Part shown: in pieces, positions 7,923 through 17,293 of the stretch
Layout of the letters: every line of letters begins with the position of its first letter
Position numbering within the stretch: position 1 is the first letter of the stretch
Assembly: GCA_002632355.1 (NCBI GenBank)
Contig: NSJJ01000002.1
Location: 209,097 to 273,096, forward strand
DNA: 64,000 bases
Source of the DNA: Sulfuricella denitrificans
GTDB lineage: Bacteria > Pseudomonadota > Gammaproteobacteria > Burkholderiales > Sulfuricellaceae
Direction: 5' to 3'
Notes under the pieces: generated by a model
Seen by the model: the letters and a program-made list of their open reading frames with translations, nothing else
Databases searched by the model: none
What the model was told of the DNA's origin: nothing
Made by a program: the position numbers and the translations under genes

Positions 7923-9596
7923 CTATGGGGTTTCCTTTGTCCAGGTATCCTTGAGTGAAACTGCACGGTTGAATACCCATTTCCTGCCTGGCATGTGTTC
8001 GTGTCGGTCCGTACAGAAATAGCCCAGGCGCTCGAACTGGTAGCGCGTCTCCGGTGCCGAATCCTGCACACAGGATTCAACCCAGCCCTGCACCACCGAC
8101 AAGGATTCCGGATTGATGAATTCGTGAAAATCGCGTGTTTTGTCCCCATCCGGCCTGGCCACGGTAAAAAGGCGGTCGTACAGGCGAATTTCCGCAGGCA
8201 GCGCATGTTCGGCTGAAACCCAGTGAATGACGCCCTTGACCTTGCGCCCCTGCGGATTCTTGCCCAGGGTCTCAGTGTCAAGCGAACAGCGCAGTTCGAC
8301 CACATTGCCGGCAACGTCCTTCACCACTTCGTCGCACTTGATGACATAGCTGTAGCGCAGCCGTACCTCGCCGCCAGGCACCAGACGCTGCCAGCCGGGT
8401 GGCGGCGTCTCGCTGAAATCGTCGGCCTCGATCCAGATTTCCCGTGATATTGGAACTTCGCGGCTGCCGAATTCGGGGTGATTGGGGTGAAAACCCGCCT
8501 CCCGTGACAGGGTTTCACCTGCTACGAAATTGCTCAGCACCACCTTGAGCGGCTTCACCACGGCCATCACGCGCGGCACACTGGTTTCCATATCCTCGCG
8601 GACGCAGCCTTCCAGCACCGACATGTCGATTACATTGTCGCTCTTGGAAACGCCGATACGCCGCGCAAATTCACGTATCCCTGCCGGGGTGTAGCCGCGC
8701 CGCCGCATACCTGCAATGGTCGGCATGCGCGGATCGTCCCACCCAGACACCCGTTTTTCTGTCACCAACTGGTTGAGCTTGCGCTTGCTGGTAATGGTGT
8801 ATTGCAGCTCCAGCCGTGAAAATTCGTATTGACGCGGGTGACAGGGGATAGTGATGTTGTCCAGCACCCAGTCGTAAAGTGGACGATGATCCTCGAATTC
8901 CAGCGTGCACAGCGAATGGGTGATGCCTTCCAGCGCATCAGAAATGCAGTGGGTGTAGTCGTACATCGGGTAGATCACCCACTGGTCGCCGGTGCGGATA
9001 TGATGGGCGCGGCGAATACGATAGATTGCCGGGTCGCGCATGTTGATGTTGGGCGAGGCCATGTCGATTTTGGCGCGCAGCACCTTGCTGCCATCGGAAA
9101 ATTCGCCATCCTTCATACGGGAGAAAAGGTCGAGATTTTCTTCCACGGAACGTTCGCGGTAGGGGCTGTTCCTGCCGGGCTCGGTGAGCGTGCCGCGATA
9201 GGCACGCATTTCATCCGGCGTCAGGTCGCACACATAAGCCTTGCCTGCCCGGATCAGTTCCACCGCGTAGCCATACAGCGCATCGAAATAGTCCGACGCC
9301 CAGTGCACCCCGCCATCCCACTGAAAACCCAGCCAACGCACGTCCTCCTGAATGGAGAGCGCATACTCCTCGCTTTCCTTCTCGGGATTGGTATCGTCAA
9401 AACGCAGGTTGCATCTGCCCTTGAAATCCAGCGCAAGCCCGAAATTCAGGCAAATCGACTTGGCATGTCCTACATGCAGATATCCGTTAGGTTCGGGCGG
9501 AAAACGGGTGACGATGGATTGATGTTTACCGCTTTTCAAATCATCTTCGATGATGTTGCGGATAAAGTGGGGGACTGGCTCGCGTTCACTACTCAT
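7923..9596 (-). CDS. glnS: Glutaminyl-tRNA synthetase
   Basis: Charges tRNA-Gln with glutamine (class I synthetase, cytoplasm). The HIGH-type motif HVGHA is at residues 41-45 after [10 protein letters not shown], and the KMSKS-type motif is ITSKRKL near residue 270. At 557 aa from the ATG at 9596 it matches E. coli GlnS (554 aa). A 64-residue in-frame extension has no family similarity and is excluded. A direct glutamine enzyme is consistent with a beta/gammaproteobacterial host. Confidence 0.97.
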   Translation of the reverse strand: MSSEREPVPHFIRNIIEDDLKSGKHQSIVTRFPPEPNGYLHVGHAKSICLNFGLALDFKGRCNLRFDDTNPEKESEEYALSIQEDVRWLGFQWDGGVHWASDYFDALYGYAVELIRAGKAYVCDLTPDEMRAYRGTLTEPGRNSPYRERSVEENLDLFSRMKDGEFSDGSKVLRAKIDMASPNINMRDPAIYRIRRAHHIRTGDQWVIYPMYDYTHCISDALEGITHSLCTLEFEDHRPLYDWVLDNITIPCHPRQYEFSRLELQYTITSKRKLNQLVTEKRVSGWDDPRMPTIAGMRRRGYTPAGIREFARRIGVSKSDNVIDMSVLEGCVREDMETSVPRVMAVVKPLKVVLSNFVAGETLSREAGFHPNHPEFGSREVPISREIWIEADDFSETPPPGWQRLVPGGEVRLRYSYVIKCDEVVKDVAGNVVELRCSLDTETLGKNPQGRKVKGVIHWVSAEHALPAEIRLYDRLFTVARPDGDKTRDFHEFINPESLSVVQGWVESCVQDSAPETRYQFERLGYFCTDRHEHMPGRKWVFNRAVSLKDTWTKETP

Positions 9597-9726
9597 GGCG
9601 CTCAAATTCTGGGGTAATAATAAACGGCCCAATTCTACCCGAAAAACCCGCAATAAATGGCAATCGAGCCCGGTTCTTGCTAGAATCCGCAGAGTTAATA
9701 TCCTGTTTTCGCGAGAGTTCCGATCA

Positions 9727-10818
9727 ATGAGCCGTTCCCGTCTGATTCCACTGCTTTCTGCGCTTGCCGCAGCCTTGATGATTTCCAATAGCCCTGTCCG
9801 TGCCGATGAAGCTCAGGAAATCAGTCACATGCTGAAACAGGGACAGCAGGAAAAAGCGCTGGAACGCGCCAACAGTTATCTCTCGACGCACCCCAAGGAC
9901 GCACAGGTCCGTTTCATCAAGGGTCTGATCCTGACAGAGCAAAACAAAACGGGTGACGCCATCAAGATTTTCACCGGCATTACTGACGATTACCCGGAAC
10001 TGCCAGAGCCATACAACAACCTTGCCGTGCTGTACGCATCCCAGGGACAGTACGAGAAAGCCAAAACCGCGCTGGAAATGGCGATCAACACTCACCCCAG
10101 CTATGCCACTGCACACGAAAACCTCGGCGACATTTACGCAAAAATGGCGAGCCAGGCGTATGACAAGGCACTGCAACTGGACAAAGGCAACGCCAACGCC
10201 CAGTCCAAGCTGGCTCTGATCAAGGACATCTTTTCAAAGCAAAGCAGCCGTCCGCCCGCCAGACCAACCGTTGTGGCAAGCGCCCCTGTTGCTGCTGCAG
10301 TTACAAAACCGGCCCCCGCACCGGTTGCTGCGCCAGTCGTTGCCAGCCCGGCAAAAACTGCCGCCCCTGCCGAACCGGCCAAACCCACTCCTGCAGCCCA
10401 GCCAGCGGCTGCAGCAAAACCGGCTGTGGAAACGGCAAAACCCGCTAGCGAGAAAACAGCGCCTGAAACCAGGAATGATGACGCCGCCTTACTGGCTACG
10501 GTCGAAGCCTGGGCCAAGGCCTGGTCCGCCAAGAATGTTGCGGGATATCTCAAGTTCTACGCCCCGGACCTGGTGCTCTCCAAGGGAGAAAGCCGTAAAA
10601 GCTGGGAACAGACACGTCATGAACGGATCAGCAAGCCCAAGTCGATTTCAGTGGACATCATCAAACCCGAAGTCAGACTGATCGATTCCAGCCACGCCAG
10701 CGTCACGTTCAAACAACACTATCGGGCTTCCACCTTCAACAGCGAAACCTGGAAAACGCTGGTAATGGTCAAATCGGACGGCAAATGGCTGATTCATGAA
10801 GAGCGCATTGGACGTTGA
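9727..10818 (+). CDS. Exported TPR protein with C-terminal NTF2-like domain
   Basis: Signal peptide (residues 1-26, ..[10 protein letters not shown]), then about three TPR repeats (residues 30-160), then a low-complexity Ala/Pro/Lys linker (about 175-250), then an NTF2-like domain beginning [22 protein letters not shown] and ending [10 protein letters not shown]. The same C-terminal domain closes the next gene, an L,D-transpeptidase, and its start codon overlaps this stop. A role in envelope/peptidoglycan assembly with that enzyme is inferred. The linker suggests a periplasmic protein spanning part of the wall. Confidence 0.75.
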   Translation: MSRSRLIPLLSALAAALMISNSPVRADEAQEISHMLKQGQQEKALERANSYLSTHPKDAQVRFIKGLILTEQNKTGDAIKIFTGITDDYPELPEPYNNLAVLYASQGQYEKAKTALEMAINTHPSYATAHENLGDIYAKMASQAYDKALQLDKGNANAQSKLALIKDIFSKQSSRPPARPTVVASAPVAAAVTKPAPAPVAAPVVASPAKTAAPAEPAKPTPAAQPAAAAKPAVETAKPASEKTAPETRNDDAALLATVEAWAKAWSAKNVAGYLKFYAPDLVLSKGESRKSWEQTRHERISKPKSISVDIIKPEVRLIDSSHASVTFKQHYRASTFNSETWKTLVMVKSDGKWLIHEERIGR

Positions 10819-12038
10819 TTAACGGCAGATCAAAACACTTCATACAAGCCTTCCTGCTGCTGATGCTGGGCCTGACAACGGCACCCGCAGGCGGCATGGG
10901 GGATCTGTTGCCCCCACTGCAATATGCGCGCGCCCACAGCAAGGATCCTGAAGCATTACTGGTCAACATTCTCCTGAATATCCAGAAAAACCAGCTTGAT
11001 ACCGCCCTGCGCGACGTCAACACCCTGCTTGACATCAAGCCAAATTTCAAACTTGCCCACCTCATCCGCGGCGACCTTCTCATGTCACGTGCCAAGCCTC
11101 TGACATCTTTTGGCGATGCATCTGGTGCCGAGTCGGGCAAAATCGCGGATTTCCGGGACGAAGCACGGGTGCGCCTGCAACGCCACCTCGAACAACCGCC
11201 TTCGGGAAAAATCCCGAAATACTTGCTGCAAATGCAGACTGAGCAACGCCATGCCATTGTGGTGGACACCAGCAAATCCCGTCTTTATCTGTTTGAAAAC
11301 AACAATGGCGAACCACGCTATATCAGTGACTATTACATCACCCAAGGCAAGGCCGGCGCCGAGAAGTCACGCGAAGGCGACCAGAGAACGCCGCTCGGTG
11401 TTTATTTCGTCACCTCCAGCCTGCCCGTGGAGAAACTTGCCGATTTCTATGGTGTAGGCGCTTTCCCGCTCAACTATCCCAACGAATGGGACAAACGCTT
11501 GGGCAAAAGCGGTCATGGCATCTGGCTGCACGGCGTCCCCAAAGACACCTTCAGTCGCGCTCCGCGTGCAAGCAATGGCTGCGTAGTGCTCAGTAACCCG
11601 GACATGACCGATTTGGGAAAATCGCTGCAGATTGGCCTGACTCCGGTCATCATCAGCGACAAGGTTGAATGGGTCAGCCCCGAAGAATGGCGCAGCCAGC
11701 GTGAACGTTTCAAGGGTGAAATAGAAGCCTGGCGCAGGGACTGGGAAAGCCTGGATAACGAGCGCTACCTCGGGCATTACTCGGATAAATTCTCCGCAAA
11801 TGGACAGGATTTCAGCGCTTTCAGCAGCCAGAAACGACTGGTTCACTCAGGGAAATCCACCCTCAAAATCAACATTTCCGATGTCAGCCTGTTCCAGTAC
11901 CCAGGCAAGGAAAACCTCATGGTGGTGACTTTCACCCAGGATTACCGGAGCAACAATCTCAACAACGTCATGAAAAAACGCCAGTACTGGCAACTGGAAA
12001 ACGGCCAGTGGCGAATCATGTACGAAGGCGCGGCATAA
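10815..12038 (+). CDS. L,D-transpeptidase (YkuD domain) with C-terminal NTF2-like domain
   Basis: Peptidoglycan (or envelope protein) cross-linking enzyme. The YkuD domain spans about residues 145-275, with HGIWLHGVP and the catalytic SNGCVVLSNPD (Cys near residue 256). Upstream is a signal peptide (ending ..TTAPAGG) and a helical TPR-like region; downstream is an NTF2-like domain (EAWRRDWESLDNERYL.. to ..WRIMYE), homologous to that of the preceding protein. Translation probably starts at TTG 10815, overlapping the upstream TGA (TTGA), so the pair is translationally coupled. It resembles the Cds6/YafK-like group. Confidence 0.88.
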   Translation: MINGRSKHFIQAFLLLMLGLTTAPAGGMGDLLPPLQYARAHSKDPEALLVNILLNIQKNQLDTALRDVNTLLDIKPNFKLAHLIRGDLLMSRAKPLTSFGDASGAESGKIADFRDEARVRLQRHLEQPPSGKIPKYLLQMQTEQRHAIVVDTSKSRLYLFENNNGEPRYISDYYITQGKAGAEKSREGDQRTPLGVYFVTSSLPVEKLADFYGVGAFPLNYPNEWDKRLGKSGHGIWLHGVPKDTFSRAPRASNGCVVLSNPDMTDLGKSLQIGLTPVIISDKVEWVSPEEWRSQRERFKGEIEAWRRDWESLDNERYLGHYSDKFSANGQDFSAFSSQKRLVHSGKSTLKINISDVSLFQYPGKENLMVVTFTQDYRSNNLNNVMKKRQYWQLENGQWRIMYEGAA

Positions 12039-12072
12039 GCCGTACAATTCAGTCACCCCAAGGAGCGTCGCC

Positions 12073-12738
12073 ATGTTCTTTTTCCGTTCCATTTCGGCAC
12101 TTCTGATGCTGCTGGCCAGTGTCAGCACTCAGGCGGCAACCAATCCGCAGGTCATGATCAGGACCAATGTCGGCGAGATGCGGGTCGAACTCTACCCTCA
12201 GAAAGCACCAAAAACCGTAGAGAACTTCCTTCATTATGTTCAGGGTGGCTTTTACAACGGCACAGTTTTCCACCGGGTGATCAATAACTTCATGATTCAG
12301 GGCGGCGGTTTCACACCCACCCTTGAACAGAAGAAAACCGAGGCACCCATTACCAATGAAGCCGACAATGGCCTAAAAAACGAACCGGGCACACTGGCCA
12401 TGGCTCGCAGCTATGACCCGAATTCCGCGACAGCCCAGTTCTTCATCAATCTTAACAACAACTTGCACCTCAATTTTTACAAGCCAGAACCTGACTATTA
12501 CGGCTATTGCGTCTTCGGGAAAGTCGTCAAGGGTCTGGACGTGGCAAAAAAAATCGGCGCCGCCCAGACCACCGCCAGCGGCCCTTTCAATGCCGACCTG
12601 CCAGTAGAAAAGATTGTGATCGAGGAAATCAGCCCCATTTCCCCCGAAGAAACAAAGGCGGCAGAAGATCCTCCTGTCGTGATCAGGAAAAATACAAAGC
12701 AACTTCCCACCAAGAAAAAGGACATCAAACATGGTTAA
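12073..12738 (+). CDS. ppiA: Periplasmic cyclophilin-type peptidyl-prolyl isomerase
   Basis: Catalyses cis-trans isomerisation of prolyl bonds; exported form. Signal peptide [21 protein letters not shown], then a cyclophilin domain with [27 protein letters not shown] and [10 protein letters not shown]. An unusual charged, Lys-rich C-terminal tail of about 35 residues (ending TKKKDIKHG) follows the fold. AAGGAG precedes the ATG. It overlaps ppiB by 8 nt, forming a periplasmic/cytoplasmic cyclophilin pair. Confidence 0.92.
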   Translation: MFFFRSISALLMLLASVSTQAATNPQVMIRTNVGEMRVELYPQKAPKTVENFLHYVQGGFYNGTVFHRVINNFMIQGGGFTPTLEQKKTEAPITNEADNGLKNEPGTLAMARSYDPNSATAQFFINLNNNLHLNFYKPEPDYYGYCVFGKVVKGLDVAKKIGAAQTTASGPFNADLPVEKIVIEEISPISPEETKAAEDPPVVIRKNTKQLPTKKKDIKHG

Positions 12739-13222
12739 ACTGCAAACCAACTTTGGCACCATAACCCTCGAACTCGATGCTGAAAAGGCACCTGAAACGG
12801 TTGCCAATTTTCTCCAGTATGTCAATGACGGCTTTTATAACGGCACGATTTTTCACCGCGTGATCGACGGCTTCATGATCCAGGGCGGCGGCTTCATGCC
12901 CGACATGATGCAGAAAGCCACACGCGACACGATCAAGAACGAAGCCAGCAATGGTCTGAAAAACGATATCTACACCATCGCCATGGCACGTACGCCTAAC
13001 CCGCACTCGGCCTCTTCCCAGTTTTTCATCAATGCCTCGGATAACGGCTTCCTCAACTTTACGGCCGAAACGTCTCAAGGCTGGGGCTACTGCGTATTCG
13101 GCAGAGTCGTGGAAGGACAGGACGTGATCGACAAGATCAAGAAGGTCCGTACCGGCAACAAAGCCGGCCATCAGGATGTCCCTGTTGAACCCGTCATCAT
13201 CGAAAGCGCCGAAGCCGTTTAG
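12731..13222 (+). CDS. ppiB: Cytoplasmic cyclophilin B
   Basis: Peptidyl-prolyl isomerase without a signal peptide, 163 aa as usual for PpiB. Motifs [32 protein letters not shown] and [19 protein letters not shown] are present. It is clearly a paralogue of the preceding gene, with which it overlaps 8 nt, suggesting tandem duplication with loss or gain of the export signal. Confidence 0.95.
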   Translation: MVKLQTNFGTITLELDAEKAPETVANFLQYVNDGFYNGTIFHRVIDGFMIQGGGFMPDMMQKATRDTIKNEASNGLKNDIYTIAMARTPNPHSASSQFFINASDNGFLNFTAETSQGWGYCVFGRVVEGQDVIDKIKKVRTGNKAGHQDVPVEPVIIESAEAV

Positions 13223-13230
13223 GCAAGAAC

Positions 13231-13248
13231 GAGAGGGGTCCCCCTCTC
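13231..13248 (+). other. Perfect hairpin just upstream of lpxH
   Basis: GAGAGGG / CCCTCTC form a 7-bp perfect stem around GTCC, ending 8 nt before the lpxH ATG. No U-run follows. The purine-rich left arm is the only Shine-Dalgarno-like sequence near the start, so the hairpin may mask it. Confidence 0.55.
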
Positions 13249-13256
13249 AACTGTGA

Positions 13257-14012
13257 ATGGCCCATAGCCTTTTTATCTCCGATCTGCACCTGAGCGCAGA
13301 TCGACCGGAAATTTCTTCGGGCTTTTCGGCATTTCTGGAAAGCACGGCAACACATGCGGAAGCCTTGTATATTCTGGGCGATCTGTTCGAATACTGGGCC
13401 GGTGACGACGACATTCACGATCCATTCAATCGGCAGATAACCCAGGCCCTCCTACGGCTGCATACCCGAGGCGTGGCGATCTACCTGATGCACGGCAACC
13501 GCGACTTTCTTATGGGAGAAGTCCTGGCAGAGGCATGTGGCGCCCGGCTTCTGCCAGACCCCAGCTTGCGTAACATTTACGGCACCCCCACCCTGCTGAT
13601 GCACGGCGACACACTGTGCACTGACGATATCGACTACATCTCGTTCCGTGCCCAGGTGCGCGAACCCGAATGGCAACAGCAATTCCTTGCCCATCCACTC
13701 GCGCTGCGCAAGGCCCAGATCGAACACCTGCGGACACAAAGCAAACAGGCACAAAGCCGGAAAACGGCAGACATCATGGATGTCAGCGCAGAATCTGTAA
13801 TCAATACGCTCAGAAAGCATCATTATCCGCGCCTGATCCATGGACATACCCACCGGCCTGCTCAGCATATTCACGACATCGATGGGCGAGTATGCGAGCG
13901 CTGGGTTTTACCCGACTGGTATGAACAGGGGGGCTACTTGCGCTGCGACGAGCATGGGTGTGCGGCGATCAGGATCGAGATCATCGGTTCATTAACCGCG
14001 AAGACGCTATAA
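13257..14012 (+). CDS. lpxH: UDP-2,3-diacylglucosamine diphosphatase
   Basis: Hydrolyses UDP-2,3-diacylglucosamine to lipid X in lipid A synthesis, at the inner membrane face. Calcineurin-like metal-binding motifs are in order: SDLHLS (residues 8-13), ILGDLFEYW (39-47), HGNRDF, LMHGDTLC and a C-terminal HGHTHRP. Length 251 aa fits the family (about 240). Its presence confirms a Gram-negative outer membrane. Confidence 0.95.
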   Translation: MAHSLFISDLHLSADRPEISSGFSAFLESTATHAEALYILGDLFEYWAGDDDIHDPFNRQITQALLRLHTRGVAIYLMHGNRDFLMGEVLAEACGARLLPDPSLRNIYGTPTLLMHGDTLCTDDIDYISFRAQVREPEWQQQFLAHPLALRKAQIEHLRTQSKQAQSRKTADIMDVSAESVINTLRKHHYPRLIHGHTHRPAQHIHDIDGRVCERWVLPDWYEQGGYLRCDEHGCAAIRIEIIGSLTAKTL

Positions 14013-14039
14013 CTTCAAGGGCAGATACAGCCGTCCTTG

Positions 14040-15104
14040 TTACCCCTGAGGTGAACTACGGCGCTTGCGCACCGCCTCTGCCAATTCACGCAGCACGGGT
14101 TCACTGTCCTCCCAGCTGATGCAGGCATCGGTGATGCTCTGGCCGTAGACCAGATCCTGATCCGTACGCCAATCCTGCCGCCCGGCTTCCAGGAAACTCT
14201 CGATCATCGCTCCCATGATACGGCGGTCACCACGAGCGATCTGCCCTGCCACATCGCGGCCCACATCGATCTGTTTAAGGTGGTTCTTGTGCGAGTTGGC
14301 GTGACTGAAGTCGACCATCAGGCGAGGCTTGAGACCTGCCGCCGCTATCTCGTCGGCGGCGATGCTGATCGATTCGGCGTCGTAGTTGGGACGGATGCCG
14401 CCACGCAGGATGACATGACAATCCTCGTTTCCGGTGGTGGAGAAGATAGCGGAGAAACCATCCTTGGTGACCGAGAGGAAATGGTGCGGCTGCGAGGCGG
14501 CGCGCATTGCATCGAGGGCGATCTTGAGCGAACCGCTGGTGCCGTTCTTGAAACCAACGGGGCAGGAGAGCCCGGAGGAAAGCTCGCGATGGCCCTGGCT
14601 CTCGGTGGTGCGCGCGCCGATCGCTCCCCAACTGATGAGATCGGCAATATATTGAGGCGAGATCAGGTCGAGAAACTCACTCCCCGCCGGCAGCCCCAGG
14701 TTGTTAATGTCGAGCAGCAGTTGCCGCGCCATGTGCAGACCCTTGTTGATATTGAAGGTGCCATCCAGCTCCGGGTCGTTAATCAGCCCCTTCCAGCCGA
14801 CGGTGGTGCGTGGCTTCTCGAAATAAACCCGCATGACGATGAGCAGATCGTCCTTCAGTTCATCCTTCAGCTTTTTCAACCGTTCAGCGTAGTCCCGTGC
14901 GGCGATGGGATCGTGAACCGAACAGGGCCCGATAATCACCAGCAAGCGGTCATCCTCTTCGTGGAGGATTTTGTGAATACCTTGCCGCGCCTCAAAGACC
15001 GTGGCGGCGGCACTGTCGGTAATGGGAAGTTCAGCCTGCAGTTGGGCGGGGGGGATGAGTTCCTTGATTTCACGAATTCGCAAATCGTCTGTTTCGGGCC
15101 GCAT
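14040..15104 (-). CDS. aroG: 3-deoxy-7-phosphoheptulonate (DAHP) synthase
   Basis: First enzyme of the shikimate pathway, condensing phosphoenolpyruvate with erythrose 4-phosphate. Type I-alpha family signatures: IGPCSVHD, RVYFEKPRTTVGWKG, GARTTESQGHRELSSGLS, FKNGTSGS and MVDFSHANSHK. The length of 354 aa matches E. coli AroG (350). Which aromatic amino acid inhibits it cannot be read from the sequence. It converges with lpxH. Confidence 0.95.
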   Translation of the reverse strand: MRPETDDLRIREIKELIPPAQLQAELPITDSAAATVFEARQGIHKILHEEDDRLLVIIGPCSVHDPIAARDYAERLKKLKDELKDDLLIVMRVYFEKPRTTVGWKGLINDPELDGTFNINKGLHMARQLLLDINNLGLPAGSEFLDLISPQYIADLISWGAIGARTTESQGHRELSSGLSCPVGFKNGTSGSLKIALDAMRAASQPHHFLSVTKDGFSAIFSTTGNEDCHVILRGGIRPNYDAESISIAADEIAAAGLKPRLMVDFSHANSHKNHLKQIDVGRDVAGQIARGDRRIMGAMIESFLEAGRQDWRTDQDLVYGQSITDACISWEDSEPVLRELAEAVRKRRSSPQG

Positions 15105-15206
15105 AGTCGGTCTCTAACTGGTTAATGTCGGGGAATACGCAATTATAACGCCATATATACCGGTCGGTTGAATTTACACGCCATGGATCAATTTGGTGCC
15201 TCCCAA

Positions 15207-15237
15207 AAAAAACCCCGCCGGGTGGCGGGGCGAAAAA
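15207..15237 (-). terminator. Rho-independent terminator of fccAB
   Basis: Stem CCCCGCC (15213-15219) / GGCGGGG (15224-15230), loop GGGT, with an eight-base A-run (15205-15212) on the plus strand, i.e. a U-run for minus-strand transcripts leaving fccB. An A-run on the other side (15233-15238) gives it some bidirectional character. Confidence 0.85.
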
Positions 15238-15260
15238 ACGAAATACTTACTGAATTGGGC

Positions 15261-16529
15261 TCAGGAAGACATTTCGTGGAGGATATTTTTGATCCAGCTA
15301 TGAGCGTAGACGCCTTCCAGTTCGGACAAGTCTGGAGACACCCCGCCCGAATTGGGCACGGCAATTGTTTTGCCCTCAGCGACCTTGTACACGGCGGATA
15401 CCGAAATCGCTTCCTTGTCCGTGACATAGCTGTAGCAGACATTGACGTGCGATGGCGGGATCGGATCTTTGCCATTCATCAGCTGAACGACGTTGAGCGC
15501 ACACACCTTGGCCTGCGAGTTGGCAGAATAGCCCGATTTCGGCATGGCCCCGGCACTGCAGGCATCACCGATCACATGCACGTTGGGCACAATGGAAGAT
15601 TCGAAGGTGGTCTGATTCACCGGGCACCACTTCTTGTCTTCACCCACCACGCCAGCCATATAGGCTACCGCACCGGCCTTTTGGGGTGGCACCACGTTGA
15701 TCACGGCGCCTTTAACCTCTTCCACGCCGGTATCCACCGACATGGCTTTGTGATCCACCTTGGTCACCTTGTTGCTGGCGTGGAACTCGATCATGCCCTT
15801 GTAATGCTTCTCCCAGGCCTTTTTGAACAGAGGTCCCTTGGAAACGATATCCGGATTGGCATCCAGGACAATGATCTTGGACTTGGGTTTGTGATTTTTG
15901 AGATGCCAGGCAATCTGGCTAATACGCTCGTAGGGTCCGGGTGGGCAACGGAAAGGCGTCACCGGCACCGACAGCACGACTGTGCCGCCATCGGCCATAT
16001 CCACCAGCTGTTTGCGCAGGCGGAGCGTCTGCTCTCCGGCCTTCCAGGCGTGCGGCATATACTTCGGCGTTTCGACCGGATCGTAGCCTTCCAGTTCATC
16101 GAAGCGGAAATCAATGCCGGGAGACAGTACCAGCCTGTCATAGCTGATCGTGCCAGCGCCCACCTTGACCTGTTTTGCGGCCACATCGATGCCGGTCACT
16201 TCGTCATAAACCACCTGGATACCATGCTTTTCAGCAAGTTTATCGTAAGTGATCATGTTGTCCTTGAGATCACGGCTACCACCGATGACCAGATTGCTGA
16301 ACGGGCAGGACACAAACGTCTTGTTGCGCTCGATCATCACCACTTCGATGGAAGGATCGCTCATGCGGATGTACTTGGAAACGATGGTGCCTCCGTAACC
16401 CCCCCCCACCACCACTACACGACGCCCTTTCTTGGGCAATATCTCACCTGCACGCGCGAGAACGGAAAAGCTTGTCGCGCTGAAGCCTGCGGCAATGCCG
16501 GCCATTTGAATAAAATTTCTGCGATTCAT
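15261..16529 (-). CDS. fccB: Flavocytochrome c sulfide dehydrogenase, flavoprotein subunit
   Basis: FAD subunit that oxidises sulfide (to sulfur/polysulfide) in the periplasm and passes electrons to the cytochrome subunit. Twin-arginine signal NRRNFIQMAG, then FAD-binding VVVVGGGYGGT (residues 38-48). The redox-active cysteine pair of the family is present: Cys195 in FRCPPGPYER and Cys365 in NVCYSYV. A second FAD motif, VIGDACSAGAMPKSG, is near 320. Length 422 aa is typical. A GGAG precedes the ATG; it lies 10 nt after fccA. Confidence 0.95.
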   Translation of the reverse strand: MNRRNFIQMAGIAAGFSATSFSVLARAGEILPKKGRRVVVVGGGYGGTIVSKYIRMSDPSIEVVMIERNKTFVSCPFSNLVIGGSRDLKDNMITYDKLAEKHGIQVVYDEVTGIDVAAKQVKVGAGTISYDRLVLSPGIDFRFDELEGYDPVETPKYMPHAWKAGEQTLRLRKQLVDMADGGTVVLSVPVTPFRCPPGPYERISQIAWHLKNHKPKSKIIVLDANPDIVSKGPLFKKAWEKHYKGMIEFHASNKVTKVDHKAMSVDTGVEEVKGAVINVVPPQKAGAVAYMAGVVGEDKKWCPVNQTTFESSIVPNVHVIGDACSAGAMPKSGYSANSQAKVCALNVVQLMNGKDPIPPSHVNVCYSYVTDKEAISVSAVYKVAEGKTIAVPNSGGVSPDLSELEGVYAHSWIKNILHEMSS

Positions 16530-16539
16530 GATCGGCTCC

Positions 16540-17124
16540 TTATTGCTGGCTTGAGTAAAAATGGATCACGGCTTCCACCTCTTCAGGCGTCAGCTTGCCC
16601 TCGCCATCGACTTTCTCAGCCATTTTTTCCGGCATTTTGCGTTTTCCGGAACGGAAATCGCTCATGCTGATCTGCAGGTACTGCTTCCATTGTCCGGCCA
16701 GAATGCCGCTATCCTCGGAATCGCGACCCTCATCCATATGGCACTTCTTGCAGCGCTGATTATGAATCTGCTTACCGATGGCAACCTTGGCCGCATCCAC
16801 TTCCTGTTTTTCACGCCCGAAAGGATGTTTGGCAAAGAAATCCACCATCATTTTGATTTCTTCATCCGAATAGGCCTTAGCCAGACGCCCCATGATGCTG
16901 GACGGTCGCTCGCCACTCTTGAACTTCTTCATGGTTTCCAGCAGATAGGTTTCAGGCATGCCTGCGATGGTGGGCATGCTGGGCCCGGCACTGCTTCCGT
17001 TAGTGCCATGACATCCGGCACAGGTGTTCGACAACATGGCCGCCTGGCTTGGGCTTTCGGCCCACACCGGCGCTTGAATCATAAAACAGCCGCCAATGAT
17101 GACGGCAATCCCCATGGGCTTCAT
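16540..17124 (-). CDS. fccA: Flavocytochrome c sulfide dehydrogenase, dihaem cytochrome c subunit
   Basis: Periplasmic dihaem c4-like cytochrome that accepts electrons from FccB. Signal peptide ending ..APVWA, haem motifs CAGCH (residues 35-39) and CKKCH (125-129), and candidate Met axial ligands in the two halves. Length 194 aa is in range for FccA/SoxE-type cytochromes. A strong GGGGGAG ribosome site precedes the ATG. First gene of fccAB; a perfect FNR/Dnr-type site lies 83 bp upstream. Confidence 0.93.
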   Translation of the reverse strand: MKPMGIAVIIGGCFMIQAPVWAESPSQAAMLSNTCAGCHGTNGSSAGPSMPTIAGMPETYLLETMKKFKSGERPSSIMGRLAKAYSDEEIKMMVDFFAKHPFGREKQEVDAAKVAIGKQIHNQRCKKCHMDEGRDSEDSGILAGQWKQYLQISMSDFRSGKRKMPEKMAEKVDGEGKLTPEEVEAVIHFYSSQQ

Positions 17125-17206
17125 ATCTCCCCCTTATAATTTAACTACCAATGGACGATGAAACGCACTGCAGGCGGGAGATTGGGGGCAAGTGGAAAAT
17201 CACACA

Positions 17207-17220
17207 TTGATCTGGATCAA
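17207..17220. promoter_or_regulatory. FNR/Dnr-type site upstream of fccA
   Basis: TTGATCTGGATCAA is a perfect match to the FNR/Dnr consensus TTGAT-N4-ATCAA. It lies 83 bp before the fccA start and downstream of the diguanylate cyclase stop, so fccAB is the probable target. A Dnr-type regulator is encoded at 40017-40709. Confidence 0.75.
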
Positions 17221-17293
17221 TGTTTTTACAAGATGATGGCGGCTACGACAAAATGATCGGAAGAGGAACCTAATAAAAGAAAACCGGGCGAGC

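Noticed and set aside
7811..8314. N-terminal extension of the PCu(A)C gene
   Set aside because: Overlaps the end of glnS, contains no signal features; the downstream ATG has a good GGAG site and signal peptide.
15168..16670. 500-aa plus-strand frame opposite fccB
   Set aside because: Antisense shadow; His/Arg-rich translation without known domains, while fccB shows FAD and Cys motifs.
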